Positions 23,101 to 32,997 are shown, numbered from the stretch's first letter. The stretch: 37,270 nt of DNA from Pseudomonadota bacterium (GCA_023425645.1 JAFACG010000033.1:1-37270), one strand, 5' to 3'. Program-made: numbers and translations. Notes: generated by a model from the letters alone, not told the origin.

Positions 23101-26100
23101 ATGCCATAAGGGCTGCGCATGGAAAGGTCATGACGGACAGCCAGTTCCAGGTCTGCCGTACCGGTGCGCAATACGCTCAGGTTAGGCTGGCGAGCGTGGA
23201 CGCCGGCCAATTCTTTTTTACCTGTATCAACGTATGTGCACAGAGTTGGGTCGATTTCGCAATATTCCAGGGATTCTTCGGGCACAGCTTCTCCGGCCGG
23301 TTCGCCCATCCAGTTGCCTTCCGCCCAGACGTACTGGGGCGGGGGGGCTTGAAGGACACACAGGCTTGGGTCGATTTCGCAATATTCCAGGGATTCTGCA
23401 GGCACAGCTTGTCCGGCCGGTTCGCCCATCCAGTTGTCGGGCGCCCATACCCAGACTCCAGCCGCCTTGTATTCCTTTTCCATGCCGTAGTGCGTGTCGC
23501 CCAATACCAGGCTGCCGTGCGCGGCGTCGCTGCGCAGGCTGCGCGGATCGGCGGCGGCGGTGTCTGCGCCCGCCACCAGCCGTATGTTCCAGGATTGCGA
23601 GCCGCTGGGCAGCATGGGCGCCAGCGCCCAGTTGTAGGCCTGGCGGTCGCCGTCCAGCGGGCGCAGAGGCACGCGGAACAGGCCGTCGGCCAACTTGATA
23701 TCCGTGTCCGCCGGCAACAGGGCTCCGACCGGCAGGCTGATCTGGCCGGCCTGATTCATGGCCACGGGCAGGGTGACGCCCTTGGGCCAGGTGATGTTTT
23801 GTACCGTCAAATTGGCGGGCAGGTGCAGGCCGGCGCCCAGCTTGGCGCCTTGCTGCAAGGCCAGACCGCCTTCGGGCACGGGGGCGCCGGCGGGCAGCAG
23901 CAGGCTGCCGTCCGGCGCATGCACGTCGGCGCGGAATACGCTGCCGGCGGGCAGGGTGTAGGCCGCATCCAGGGTCACGTCGACGGGCAGGCGCGTGCCG
24001 GCGGGCAGCGTCACATTGCCGGCGGGCAGATCGAAGTTCAGCGCCCGTCCGGCCGGGTATTGCGTGCCGGCTTCCAGCTTGACGCCGGCAATGGGCACGA
24101 TCACATCGCCGCCGAAGGGCTGCTTGCCGGGCACCAATACCCAGCCGTCGTCATCGGGCGTGGCGGGCGGCGGCGCAAAGCCGTCGTTGATGCTGCCGTA
24201 AATGGCCAGGTCGCCGCCGGCCCGGATGGCAAGGGCGCCCGCTTCGCCCGAGCCGTAGACGGCGGTCAGGGGGCTATTTGGGTTCAAGCTGTTGTAGCGG
24301 TACTTGGACAAGTCCAGGTCGCCTTGCACGACCAGGTCGCCATCGGGCGTCGCGCTCAGGATTTCCACCGCGGGACGCAGGTGAAAGGCGTCGCGGTAGG
24401 CGGTCAGGCCGGCCAACTGGTTCTGGATCAGGCCGGTATTGGCCAGGGCATTGTTGATGAAGCGCGTGCTTTCCGTGTGCCTGTCGTCCAGCCAGCCTTG
24501 GGTGATGACCTGGTACGGACGGCCGCTGGCGGCGGCGTCCGTGCCCGCCGGCGCATCGAAATACTGCTGCACCGCATGCAGCACGATCTGGCGCGCGCCG
24601 GCAATGTCCAGACCGGCATCGGCCTGCACGGCCATGCGGCCGGAGTCCGCCGCATCCAGGCGCGGCGCGTACAGCCACAGGCTGCCGCGGGCCTCGGGAT
24701 CGCGTTCGGGGGTGTCCGTGCCGTGGCGCAGGTCGATGCGCGCGCCGCTGTTCAAGCTCAACCGGCCCTGTCCGCTGTTCAATTCCACCACGGCCCGGTT
24801 GGGGCTGTGGATGATCTGGCCGTAGCTGTCCACGCGCAGCAGGCGGCCATGGGCGTCCAGCACGGCGCGTCCGGTCAGCGTCAAGCCGTGCTTGGCGTTC
24901 AGGCGGATCTGGCCTACTTGCGCGCCGCTGGCGTCCAGCAGGCCGTCTACCGTCAGATGGCCCTGGTCCAGGGCGATGCCGATCTGGCCGGCGCGCACGG
25001 CGCCGCCTATGTGCAGATCGCCTTCGCCGAACTGGAACTGGCGCGCGCCCCAGACTTCGCCCTGGTCCAGGCGCTGGTTCAGCAGCGCGAATTGTTCGGA
25101 CAGATCGCCCGTCAGGCCCAGATGCTTGGCCTGCAGTTCCAGCTGGGCATGGCGATAGGGCACCCAGGTGCCGCCGGCGTCATATTGGCCGGAGGCTCCG
25201 CCCAGCACTCGGCCTTCCAGCGCCGCGCGGCCTTCGGAAGCCTGTACCGTCAGGTAGCCGGCGTGGTTGTTGATGGCGGACACGTCGAGCAGGGACTGGG
25301 CATCCAGAATGACATTGCCGTGCTGGGAAGCCAGGATAATGTCGCCGCCCCAGCTGTACTGGGTGGCTTCGTCGTCGTCAAAGAAGGTCGTGGTCTTGCC
25401 CGCCAGGTTCAGGCTGGCTTGCGGCCCCAGGATCACATCCTGTTGCGCATGGGCCTGGAACTGGCCGCTGGGCAGCACGACCCGGGTGTCCACGTTGATT
25501 CGCTGGGCCGCCAGGCGGATTTCCGAACCCATGCCGGCCAGGGATGCATCGGCGGTGGCGCCGGGCAGGCCCTGCACGCGCAGGGCGCCCCCCGCCGTGA
25601 TGTGCGAGGCCGAGCCGGAGCGGCCGGTCAGCAAGGGCGTCCGGATGAGCAGATGGCCGCCGTCGTAGAGCGAGCCGTTCTGGTCTTCCCCGGTCCAGCG
25701 CCGGTAGACCTTCAGGCTGCCTTCGTGGCTGGCGGTAAAGGCGCGGCGGGCGGTGACGTCCACCGTATCGAAGCCCAGCGTCAGGCGCTCGGGCCGGTCG
25801 GTATTGTTGGGCCGGCTGAACGGGTCATAGCCCAGGATGAATTGCTCGGCATCGATGCGCAATGTGCCCTGGCCGTGCCCGGCGCCGCCCAGCACGGGGG
25901 CGGGCGCCGCTTGCATCAGGCCGGTCCAGTACAGGTCGCCGGTGCGCAGATAGGCCTGTTCGCCCGCCTGGCCGGCGCCGTAGATGGCGGGCGTGCGCAG
26001 CACCAGGCGTTCCATGCGGCTGCGGCCCGTGGCCGGGTCCGTGGTGTCCAGGGCCACATTGCCCCAGAAGTTCAGGGACTGGCCGGCGGTCAGGCTCAGT

Positions 26101-29100
26101 TGTTCCAGCGCCGGCGCGCCCCAGGACGTGTCGCCTTGCAGCAGGCGGTCCAGAATGCCCTGGTTCAGCGTCAGGCCGGCGGGCAGCATGCCCTGGGCGC
26201 GGGCGGCGTCCAGAGCCTGTTCGCTGCCGACATTGATGCTGCTGGTGGCCAAAGTCAGGTGGCGGGCGCCGTAGCGGACTTGTTCACCCAGCTCCAGGGA
26301 GCCGTTGGTGCCGATGGTCAGACTGGCATCGGAATAAAGCCGGGCGGCGCCGTCGCAAGATGCCGTGGTGCAGATACCGATCTGGATAGAACCGACAGTG
26401 GACGTATTGACGTTTTGAGCCAAATGCTGATTATTGGACAGCAACACGAAGTTGTGTCCCTGGGTGTAATAGCCTTGCTCCAGTCCCAGCGGGGCGGAGC
26501 CTTGGCCCAGGGTGCTGAGCACCGCACCGGGTTCCAGCGTCATGGCCGTGGCGGCCAGCACGATTTCAGGGGCAGTCAGGTAAGTGCCCGAATGAATGGT
26601 CAAGCCTTCTGTAATACCGCCAGGCGTATAGAATATCAAACGGTTTTCCGAGATCCTGGATTCCTGGCCTAAGGCCAGGCGTCCGGCGTGCAGCCGGTTC
26701 AGGCTGGCGGCATCGACCCGGGCGGCATCCGCCGGCAGGCCTGGCTGGTCCAGGCTGGACACGACGTGCAGATGACCCGATGAACTTTTGATGGCGGCCG
26801 TGCCCGCGTATCCCTGGGGGGCGGCTTGAAATCTCGCTTCTCCCTTGAACGACAGAGAGCGAGCGGGGCTCGGGATGATAAGGTAACGACGCTCACCGCT
26901 CAGGTCCACAATCAACTGCTTGCCATCTTCCGGCGTCGGCAAGCGCGGGTTGCCGCTGCGCGCCGCGTGCTGCCGCGCGAAGTCGCTGAAGCTGGTCTCG
27001 TTGTACTGGCTGTAACGGCGCACCGTGTCGGCGCTGCTGATGATCATGGGCTGCATCAAGCCGGCCTGGGGCGCTGCCTGATGGCTGTGGACTGCGCCCT
27101 GCACGGCCCAGGAACCGTTGCGCAGCAGTCCCGGAGCGGTGTAGCCAAGCGCCTGGGCCTGGGTTCCGTTCAGTTCCACCCGGAACGCGCCGGGCAGCAG
27201 CGCATAGCTGGACGGCAACAGCGTATAGGTGCCGGCGGGCAGTCCGGGCAGCCCGTGCTCCAAGGTGATTCGCTGGCCCAGGCCGGGCGCGACCGCGCCC
27301 TCGCCTTTTCCGCCGGGTGCGTACGGCGCCTGATGGCCGGGCACGATGGCGTAGACGGGGTTGGATTTTAACGAGGGCAGGGTGAAGCCGCCGCCGCGCC
27401 GATCCACTTGCATCAGCGGATACAGGCGCGCATCCACGGAGCCGCCGCGTCCGGCCACAAAGCCCGCCCCCAGCAAGTCGCCGCCGCCGCTCAAATCCAG
27501 CACCGCGCCTTCCTGTACCTTGATGTCGTGCGCCGACAGGCGCATGGACTTGGACGGATCGAACAAGGAGGCAGCCAGTTCGCGAATCAAGGCGCCGTGA
27601 TACAGATAATCCAGCCCATCCACGGTACCGCCGTAGGGCAGGCGCAAACCCGCCATGCTGATGGAGGTGATGCTGCCAGGGCCGAAGTCGATGGATGAAT
27701 TGCTCGCTTCAAATTGCAGATCGTTTTCTTTATCGACGCGTTGCGCCCTGAAAGTGATCTGGCCGCCGGGCGCCAGCACGATGCCGTGCTGCTGAATGCG
27801 CGGCGCGGTGAAGATCAGCTCGCCCAGGGAATAGGGCGCATAGGGAGTGGAACCGGGCGTGCGCAGAATGGTCAGGGACTGATTGCTTTGCAGCCCGCCT
27901 TTGGCATCCACGTCCGGATAGAGTTGGCGCGCCTGCAGTGTCAGGTTTGTATCGCCGACGATCCGGCTGAGCGGTGTGCCGGTCGCGGTCTGTTTCAGGA
28001 AGCGGATGTCGCCGCTGGACATAATGTCTGTATGGGCGAATCCGTTGTAGCGCAGCTTGACATCGGGCCCTACGGTGGGGAAAGTGCCGATCGTGCCGCC
28101 CAGGTTGACGGTATTCTGTATGTCCAGATGCTCCACTGTCGCGGTCAGGCGTGTTGTGCCTGTCGGCGGCGTCATGGACACCCCGTTGAACGTAGGGCGT
28201 TTGTGGCTATCCTTCACGGTAAGATCACTCAGGCCGGCCAGCCTTAGATACTGGGCCGACAATTCGATGTGTGAATCTTGCGGCGCTTCGGCGCTCAGCC
28301 CCAGCATGCCCGATACCAGATGCAGTTGGCCGTTGACGGCCAAGCGGGTGCTGTCCGTAAAGCCCAGCAGCCCGCCGCTGTAGAGCAGCAAGTCATCGAA
28401 GCCGCCGGCGGCGATCTGATCCAGGCCCAGGCTGGCCCGGCCGTAGCGCAAGGTTGCATCGGGCGTATAGGCGGCTTGCTGATTCAGTACCAGCAGTTCC
28501 CTGGGCGCCAGCACGTCCTTGTGGATATTGGCCGCTTCGTAGTTGGGCGCGTCCAGCAATACGTTCAAGCGACCGCCCCGGGCGGCGGCATTGCCCGCCT
28601 TGGCCGTCATGGAACCGTGCAGGCTCAAGCCCGCGGACGAACCCAGCGTAATGGAGCCGCCATGACTGGCCAGGGCATAGGCGCCGCGCCCGTCGGGATC
28701 GATGTGGATTTCCGCGCCCGAGGCATCCAGGCGGCTGCCGGGCCGCAGCACGACAAAAGCGTCGGAGCCGGGGGCGCTGGTGGTGTCGTCCAGAAACTCC
28801 CCGCCTATGATGATGTCCCCGCCCCGGCTGACAACGCCCAGGGTGTGGCCCAGCTTGTTCTGCCCCGTCCAGGCAGCGGCGGAGGCATCCAGAACGGCGT
28901 GTTCGCCAATCAGAATTTGACGCTGGTGGGCCTGCTTGTCGGCTTTGTTGGAGTGGATGTCTCCCGTAACTGAGAGTTCGCGCGCGCCCATAAGGCGCAG
29001 GGTTCCGCCCGGCGCATGCAAAGCGCCCAGCGCCCACAAGTCGCCGGTGCTGTTCAGCCGGATGGCCTGGCCGGGATCGACCCGCAGGCTGGAGCCTTGC

Positions 29101-32100
29101 TCCAGGATCAGGCTGCGTGGCTCACCCGCCGCCCATTCGGACAGCGTGGAGCCGGAAGCCAGGCTCAGGCTGGCGCCGGCGCGTTGCTGTACTGTGCGCC
29201 CGTCGGCCGACACTTGAAACAGCGGGGGCAGTATCGTGCCGGCTTGAAGCTGGGATTGGCCGTTGGCGCCGGTAAAGTTCAGGTGCTGAATGGGCCGGTG
29301 AAGATCGATCTGGACGTTTCGGGGAATATAGACGCCGTTCTGTCCGCGTAGCTGGTACTGGGCGAAGCCGGTGTTGAAGGGGGCCAGGCTGATGTTGCTG
29401 GTCTTGGCTATTTGTGCGGGACGGGCGAGCAAGGTGCCGGTTGGCAGTCGTGTGCCTTTGGAGACGACGAAGTCTGCTGGCGCTGCGGTTCCTATGGGTA
29501 GAAAGTCTTTCTTTGGTGTGCGGAACTTTAGACCGTCAGGAAATATTCTTGGGTCAACCGTTAGATGATTTATATACTGAATCTTGACCGATGCTCCGGC
29601 GGGAATGAGCAAATTTCCACGGTGACTCTCATTTTGTCTAGGTATTTCGTAACCATCGCCATAAAAAAAGATGAGAACTCCGTCCACCTCGAATGAGGCC
29701 CAACCGTTTTCTGGGCCAATTATCCAGTCGGCTTGAGGAATTACAAGCTCGTTGGCAAAGGGATCATACTTACCAGAAGGGTTCGCGATGTACTCTCCTG
29801 GCAAGGTATGTGTGCGCTCAATGGCATAAGGTACAGGAAGGATTTCTCCCGCTTTAACCTCATAGTCATTCAGCAGAATCAGGTCGCCATTGGCGCGTTC
29901 TCCGGCCTGCAGCCAGCCGTTTTCCATCTGCAGATCGCCGCCTATGGACAGGGCCGCGCGCGAATCGATGTCCAGGGTGCCGGCGCCCGTGTAGCCATAG
30001 CCGCGGATATGGCCCAGCAGTTCCAAGTGTGCCGTAGAGTGTTCAGCGCTCAGGTGGCCGGCGGCGATGCGGACGGAGCCGCCCTTGCCGCCCTGCCACT
30101 TATCGATGTCGCGCACATAGGCGCCGGCGCTGACGTCCAGCAGGCTGTCCTGACCCAGGCGTATGGAATCCGGCGTTTCCAGCGTGATGCGGCCGCCGTC
30201 GATATAGGCTTGCTGGTCGGTCTGGTGGGAATTCCGGCGGGCGTCGGTCAGCAGGCCGGCGGCGCTGATGCTGACGCCATCCGCCACGCGCAGGCCGCGC
30301 TCGATGTCTGCGGGCAGGTCGTTGCCGGCGGGATTGTTGCCCAGAAAACCGGCGGAAATGGCGCCGGATGGGGCGCTGATGTCCGCATTGATGTCAATCG
30401 AAGGCGCGAACAGGGTCAGTTCCGCACCCGGAGCCAGTTCCAGCGCCTGGTCCAGGGTAATGGTCTGTTGCGCCCACAGTTCCAGCTCGCCCAGGCGGCT
30501 GCGGTTCAGCCAGTCGCCGGTCAAGGTCAGGACGGACTGGCGGTCTTCGCTGACTTGCTCGTCCAGGTCGGCCAGGATGCTTTGGTTTTTTTCTTGTACC
30601 CGGATTTGCTTGAATATAGGCAGTATGCCTCTGGACGGGAATCCGATAGCCAAACCCGCTCGCCGCGCGACAGCGGCCTGGGATTGCAGGTAGCCGTCCA
30701 GACCCGCTTGCGCGGCCTGGATCTGGCGCGGGCCTTGGTAGACTTCCCCAATCAAGTCGCCATCCAGCAGAGCATTTTGTGTCGCGACGATCAGTTTGCC
30801 CGCGTCCCGGCCTACGGTATAGCCCGCTTCGAAGCGGCTGCGCGGGCCGATCAAGGGGTTGTAGAAGCGGCGCGTGGCTTGCTCGCCCCAGCGCGGGTGC
30901 AGGGCTTCCCAGCCTTGGTACACGCCTTGGTACAGCAAGTCGCCGGGGGCGCGGCTGGCTTCGTACAGGCGGCCGTCTTCGCCGCGCAGCCAGGTCAGGT
31001 TTATTTTGCCGGACTGTACGTCCAGCGTGCCGCCGGACAGGTTCAGGCGCGATCCGGCTTCGGACACAAAGTCCTTGCCGGTGGCGGTAATGGTGCCGCC
31101 CTGGGCCAGCCATTCGCCTATGCTGTGCGGGGCGGTGTTCAGGTAACCGCTAACTTCCAACAGGCCGCCGGCCGTATACCAGCGGTCGGATTCGTAGCCC
31201 TGCGTGCCCTTGGGCACGAAGACCAGCAGGCGGCGGTCCACCCAGATGTCTTTGTTGTTCAGGTTCTTGCTGTCGCGGTTGATGGGCGCGTCGCGCTGTT
31301 CATTGCCCTGAGCGTTGATCAGCAACTGGTTGCTGTCCATGGCCACCCGCACGCCCACTTGCCCCGCCACGTCCAGCTCTGCGCCGCTGCGCAGCAGGGT
31401 TCGGTGTTCGGCGTGGGTGGTGATTTCGCCGCCCGTGGCCAGGGTCAGGGAGTTGCCCTGGAAGTCAACGGTCTTGCCGCTGACGATGTCGATGCGCGAC
31501 AAGGCATTGGGGCTGGGTGTCTGGCCCAAGTTGTCGAAGATGGCAGTGCTGGCGCCAAAGCCCTTGCTGTTCATCAGGGCCTCGCGCTGGCCATCCAGCG
31601 CGGTGGGCGAATCGGCATCCACCAGAATGGCGCTCGTGCTGCCCGCTTCCAGCGTGACGCGACCGTCCGCATCGCTGCGGCGGGTGGACAAGTGGATGGC
31701 GCCGCGCTGGCTGGTGGACGTGGTGCTGACCAGCACGCCGGCCTGGCGCACGTCGTGCCCGGTCAGGGTGATGTCGCCGGTGGCCGCGCTGATCAGGCCG
31801 CTGTTGGCGACCAGGCCGGCCTGGCTGTCGGCCTTGCGGTGCGCAACGACTTCGTTGCCGCGCGTGGAGGATTGCGTATTCCCGTCTGTACCCTGGCCCT
31901 TGCGTATGTAAAAGGTGTCGCCGGCGGCAAGCGTTGTCTGCCCCTTGGGCGTGTGGATCTGGCCGGCGTTGTGGACTTCCTGCCCCATCAGCAGCACATA
32001 GCCGCCGCCGTCTGTGGAACGGCCCGGCGCATGGGTCTGGATCTGCGCGCCGGCCTGGACGTCCACCTTGCCCAGGGCATCGGTAAAGGTGGGCAGGGAG

Positions 32101-32876
32101 CCTTGCTCATTGACGTACAGGCCGCCTTTCAGGAATTGTTCGTTGCTGATGTTCGCGGCGGCCGCTACCAGATTGCGCACATTGACCTGGCTGCTGCCGG
32201 AAAACACCACGCCGTTCTGGTTCACCACCATGACGGTGCCATCGCCCTTGATGGCGCCCTGGATCTGGCTGGGGGCGGCCTGTGCGCCCACGACGCGGTT
32301 CAGCACGGCGTCGCTGGCCTTTTGCTGGAATTGCACCGTGGTATTGCGGCCCACGTCGAAGCGGTTCCAGTTCAGAATGGCTTTGGACTCGGTTTGGGCA
32401 ATGGCCACGGTGTGGCGGCCATTGTCTTGCGTATGCACCGGCGCCTTGGCGCCTTGCCAGTGGGCCTGCTCGCCCGTGGCTACTTCCAGACCGCCCGCCG
32501 CCAGGCCTTCGGCCACGCCGCCGGTCTGCTGCTGGGCCGCCAGGCGGGCGGCGTTCTGTGCCGCTTGTTGAGCCGCGATGGCGTTGGCTACGCGGTTGAC
32601 GTTGTCCAGCGAGTGCTGCAGCTTCTGGCGCGACTGCATTTGCTGGGCCGCGGTATCGGGGCCGGCCATGCCTTGCAGGGGCAGCGCCCGTTGGCGCACC
32701 TGTGCGGCGTCCTGGCCGCCGCTGGTGGCGAACCAGGCGCTTTTGACCTGGGCTTCAGCCATATTCGGTTGCAGGCTTACGCCCAGCAAGGCCAGGGCCA
32801 GGGCTTGCGACAGGCGGGTGGGGGACAGCAGGGAAGCGGCCAGGTTCTTGGTGCGAGCGGTGCGGGGCAAGGTCAT
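20130..32876 (-). CDS. Giant TpsA-type filamentous haemagglutinin-family protein (DUF3739)
   Basis: A 4,248-residue exoprotein in one uninterrupted 12.7-kb frame. A long signal peptide ends near residues 40-43 (AEA). Residues 130-330 form the two-partner-secretion domain, with NQNGVVFSGSSQVNVRNLVA (219-238) in place of NPNGI. A very long beta-helical body of Gly/Asp/Asn/Ala-rich repeats follows. The C-terminus (GDINAGRGSKTTVVYTPPLR, then STGAGIATLAPIPEVPAGDV and AGEAGIRVSGNVNVAALQV) is the DUF3739 domain. Such proteins cross the outer membrane through a TpsB pore and act as adhesins; no tpsB is in the window. Only six cysteines were noticed: one CTTASC and two copies of YCEIDPxLC. No toxin or RHS-like tip is seen, so a contact-dependent inhibition role is not supported. 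The ribosome site is weak. Confidence 0.9.
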   Translation of the reverse strand: MTLPRTARTKNLAASLLSPTRLSQALALALLGVSLQPNMAEAQVKSAWFATSGGQDAAQVRQRALPLQGMAGPDTAAQQMQSRQKLQHSLDNVNRVANAIAAQQAAQNAARLAAQQQTGGVAEGLAAGGLEVATGEQAHWQGAKAPVHTQDNGRHTVAIAQTESKAILNWNRFDVGRNTTVQFQQKASDAVLNRVVGAQAAPSQIQGAIKGDGTVMVVNQNGVVFSGSSQVNVRNLVAAAANISNEQFLKGGLYVNEQGSLPTFTDALGKVDVQAGAQIQTHAPGRSTDGGGYVLLMGQEVHNAGQIHTPKGQTTLAAGDTFYIRKGQGTDGNTQSSTRGNEVVAHRKADSQAGLVANSGLISAATGDITLTGHDVRQAGVLVSTTSTSQRGAIHLSTRRSDADGRVTLEAGSTSAILVDADSPTALDGQREALMNSKGFGASTAIFDNLGQTPSPNALSRIDIVSGKTVDFQGNSLTLATGGEITTHAEHRTLLRSGAELDVAGQVGVRVAMDSNQLLINAQGNEQRDAPINRDSKNLNNKDIWVDRRLLVFVPKGTQGYESDRWYTAGGLLEVSGYLNTAPHSIGEWLAQGGTITATGKDFVSEAGSRLNLSGGTLDVQSGKINLTWLRGEDGRLYEASRAPGDLLYQGVYQGWEALHPRWGEQATRRFYNPLIGPRSRFEAGYTVGRDAGKLIVATQNALLDGDLIGEVYQGPRQIQAAQAGLDGYLQSQAAVARRAGLAIGFPSRGILPIFKQIRVQEKNQSILADLDEQVSEDRQSVLTLTGDWLNRSRLGELELWAQQTITLDQALELAPGAELTLFAPSIDINADISAPSGAISAGFLGNNPAGNDLPADIERGLRVADGVSISAAGLLTDARRNSHQTDQQAYIDGGRITLETPDSIRLGQDSLLDVSAGAYVRDIDKWQGGKGGSVRIAAGHLSAEHSTAHLELLGHIRGYGYTGAGTLDIDSRAALSIGGDLQMENGWLQAGERANGDLILLNDYEVKAGEILPVPYAIERTHTLPGEYIANPSGKYDPFANELVIPQADWIIGPENGWASFEVDGVLIFFYGDGYEIPRQNESHRGNLLIPAGASVKIQYINHLTVDPRIFPDGLKFRTPKKDFLPIGTAAPADFVVSKGTRLPTGTLLARPAQIAKTSNISLAPFNTGFAQYQLRGQNGVYIPRNVQIDLHRPIQHLNFTGANGQSQLQAGTILPPLFQVSADGRTVQQRAGASLSLASGSTLSEWAAGEPRSLILEQGSSLRVDPGQAIRLNSTGDLWALGALHAPGGTLRLMGARELSVTGDIHSNKADKQAHQRQILIGEHAVLDASAAAWTGQNKLGHTLGVVSRGGDIIIGGEFLDDTTSAPGSDAFVVLRPGSRLDASGAEIHIDPDGRGAYALASHGGSITLGSSAGLSLHGSMTAKAGNAAARGGRLNVLLDAPNYEAANIHKDVLAPRELLVLNQQAAYTPDATLRYGRASLGLDQIAAGGFDDLLLYSGGLLGFTDSTRLAVNGQLHLVSGMLGLSAEAPQDSHIELSAQYLRLAGLSDLTVKDSHKRPTFNGVSMTPPTGTTRLTATVEHLDIQNTVNLGGTIGTFPTVGPDVKLRYNGFAHTDIMSSGDIRFLKQTATGTPLSRIVGDTNLTLQARQLYPDVDAKGGLQSNQSLTILRTPGSTPYAPYSLGELIFTAPRIQQHGIVLAPGGQITFRAQRVDKENDLQFEASNSSIDFGPGSITSISMAGLRLPYGGTVDGLDYLYHGALIRELAASLFDPSKSMRLSAHDIKVQEGAVLDLSGGGDLLGAGFVAGRGGSVDARLYPLMQVDRRGGGFTLPSLKSNPVYAIVPGHQAPYAPGGKGEGAVAPGLGQRITLEHGLPGLPAGTYTLLPSSYALLPGAFRVELNGTQAQALGYTAPGLLRNGSWAVQGAVHSHQAAPQAGLMQPMIISSADTVRRYSQYNETSFSDFARQHAARSGNPRLPTPEDGKQLIVDLSGERRYLIIPSPARSLSFKGEARFQAAPQGYAGTAAIKSSSGHLHVVSSLDQPGLPADAARVDAASLNRLHAGRLALGQESRISENRLIFYTPGGITEGLTIHSGTYLTAPEIVLAATAMTLEPGAVLSTLGQGSAPLGLEQGYYTQGHNFVLLSNNQHLAQNVNTSTVGSIQIGICTTASCDGAARLYSDASLTIGTNGSLELGEQVRYGARHLTLATSSINVGSEQALDAARAQGMLPAGLTLNQGILDRLLQGDTSWGAPALEQLSLTAGQSLNFWGNVALDTTDPATGRSRMERLVLRTPAIYGAGQAGEQAYLRTGDLYWTGLMQAAPAPVLGGAGHGQGTLRIDAEQFILGYDPFSRPNNTDRPERLTLGFDTVDVTARRAFTASHEGSLKVYRRWTGEDQNGSLYDGGHLLIRTPLLTGRSGSASHITAGGALRVQGLPGATADASLAGMGSEIRLAAQRINVDTRVVLPSGQFQAHAQQDVILGPQASLNLAGKTTTFFDDDEATQYSWGGDIILASQHGNVILDAQSLLDVSAINNHAGYLTVQASEGRAALEGRVLGGASGQYDAGGTWVPYRHAQLELQAKHLGLTGDLSEQFALLNQRLDQGEVWGARQFQFGEGDLHIGGAVRAGQIGIALDQGHLTVDGLLDASGAQVGQIRLNAKHGLTLTGRAVLDAHGRLLRVDSYGQIIHSPNRAVVELNSGQGRLSLNSGARIDLRHGTDTPERDPEARGSLWLYAPRLDAADSGRMAVQADAGLDIAGARQIVLHAVQQYFDAPAGTDAAASGRPYQVITQGWLDDRHTESTRFINNALANTGLIQNQLAGLTAYRDAFHLRPAVEILSATPDGDLVVQGDLDLSKYRYNSLNPNSPLTAVYGSGEAGALAIRAGGDLAIYGSINDGFAPPPATPDDDGWVLVPGKQPFGGDVIVPIAGVKLEAGTQYPAGRALNFDLPAGNVTLPAGTRLPVDVTLDAAYTLPAGSVFRADVHAPDGSLLLPAGAPVPEGGLALQQGAKLGAGLHLPANLTVQNITWPKGVTLPVAMNQAGQISLPVGALLPADTDIKLADGLFRVPLRPLDGDRQAYNWALAPMLPSGSQSWNIRLVAGADTAAADPRSLRSDAAHGSLVLGDTHYGMEKEYKAAGVWVWAPDNWMGEPAGQAVPAESLEYCEIDPSLCVLQAPPPQYVWAEGNWMGEPAGEAVPEESLEYCEIDPTLCTYVDTGKKELAGVHARQPNLSVLRTGTADLELAVRHDLSMRSPYGIYTAGTPVLLGNGMDKHYDADRAITEGGKVLGNTAGDYENLVSGNNRISQNWYPDFGGNLSLRIQGDLAGDAWAATAPASGTSINSTDVHNWLWTQGNDGADSSRIPTAWALHFGDYVVNHDVPATLKRWPRQVGFSGLGTLGGGNALVQVGGRTGITSIRAQSEPRSEGLTIAIASNGRVLPDGRVLIQGGGDLRLRLSGGWNPELDALQKRPSLPFNAHALLGGIVNLRGQIQLSAGQIGVMKQYYESNQRDSRDSRPHNPYQSSKTQSVGGLVLTLGDATADLQSQRNLVLSAVADATRPSTPYSRADSRGQGQTWFSLWTDHTAARAWSAGSHLTGDTRISEELNPGESHALNPHRPSDGAFTLPGSVSLIATEGNIYQGTSMTRSASPLEAPLLLAPLGPRQLTILAGGSYFGGGQIIASSGADSHSVSTFLRPSYRVHGAGNPIGRNTPEETSFFTGDALHAWSLNTIRNEVNYRPHPSTSTRVYSRDGDIVGLWLGAQIEHTGGDYMGTAAWYWSSGAAQIRAGQDIIWTGQRKDEASRELPVIYGSSPTGSFILHTHPNDVSTIIAGRDIRYLNLSVAGPGTVEITAGRNIIQEDKAGIVSLGPVVAGDTRPGAGIVLQAGMNNSTYAGLLQQYLNPALRADASQSLAGQPGRVVHSYEGELMDWLRERYGVTFSGDDAAPSALAYFQTLPAAQQRIFARDIYFAELREGGREYNDEGGPRSGSYLRGRRVIQALFPELDMNQQPIVYDGDVLLFGGAGVHTNQGGDIQMLAPGGGLTFGVEGPQPPSTAGIITRGRGNIQLYSRDSILLGQSRVMTSFGGDILAWANRGDINAGRGSKTTVVYTPPLRVYDSVGNVRISPDVPSTGAGIATLAPIPEVPAGDVDLIAPEGVIDAGEAGIRVSGNVNVAALQVINSENIKTQGESKGIPVVAAVNTGALTSASAAASSATAAAQDVVQRNQAARQQNQPSIVTVQILGFGDS
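23243..23457 (-). repeat. 120-bp tandem duplication inside the adhesin gene
   Basis: The sequence beginning GGGTCGATTTCGCAATATTC occurs at 23248 and again at 23368, exactly 120 bp apart. Each copy codes for NWMGEPAGxAVPxESLEYCE followed by IDPxLC, a 40-residue unit with two cysteines. Confidence 0.85.
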
Positions 32877-32927
32877 GACAGTCAGCCAGGGCAGGAAAAT
32901 GCAGGAATCGGGGAGGTGGAACGCGGG

Positions 32928-32957
32928 CCGCCGGGCAGGTTTGCGCCCGCCCGGCGG
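32928..32957. other. GC-rich hairpin in the adhesin leader
   Basis: CCGCCGGGC (32928-32936) pairs with GCCCGGCGG (32949-32957). It lies between the broken DING gene and the adhesin start. On the minus strand no T-tract follows, so it is more likely an mRNA leader structure or a weak barrier than a clear terminator. Confidence 0.55.
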
Positions 32958-32997
32958 AGTTTTAGCGAACTAGCACAGCAAAACTAAATAAAAGGAT

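Noticed and set aside
23052..26672. A 1,206-codon open frame on the plus strand
   Set aside because: It lies wholly antisense to the giant adhesin gene, has strongly biased composition (Gly, Ala, Gln, Val) and no domain. It is a shadow of GC-rich codon use.
29733..32987. A 1,084-codon open frame on the plus strand
   Set aside because: Also antisense to the adhesin gene, with the same low-complexity make-up and no ribosome site or motif.
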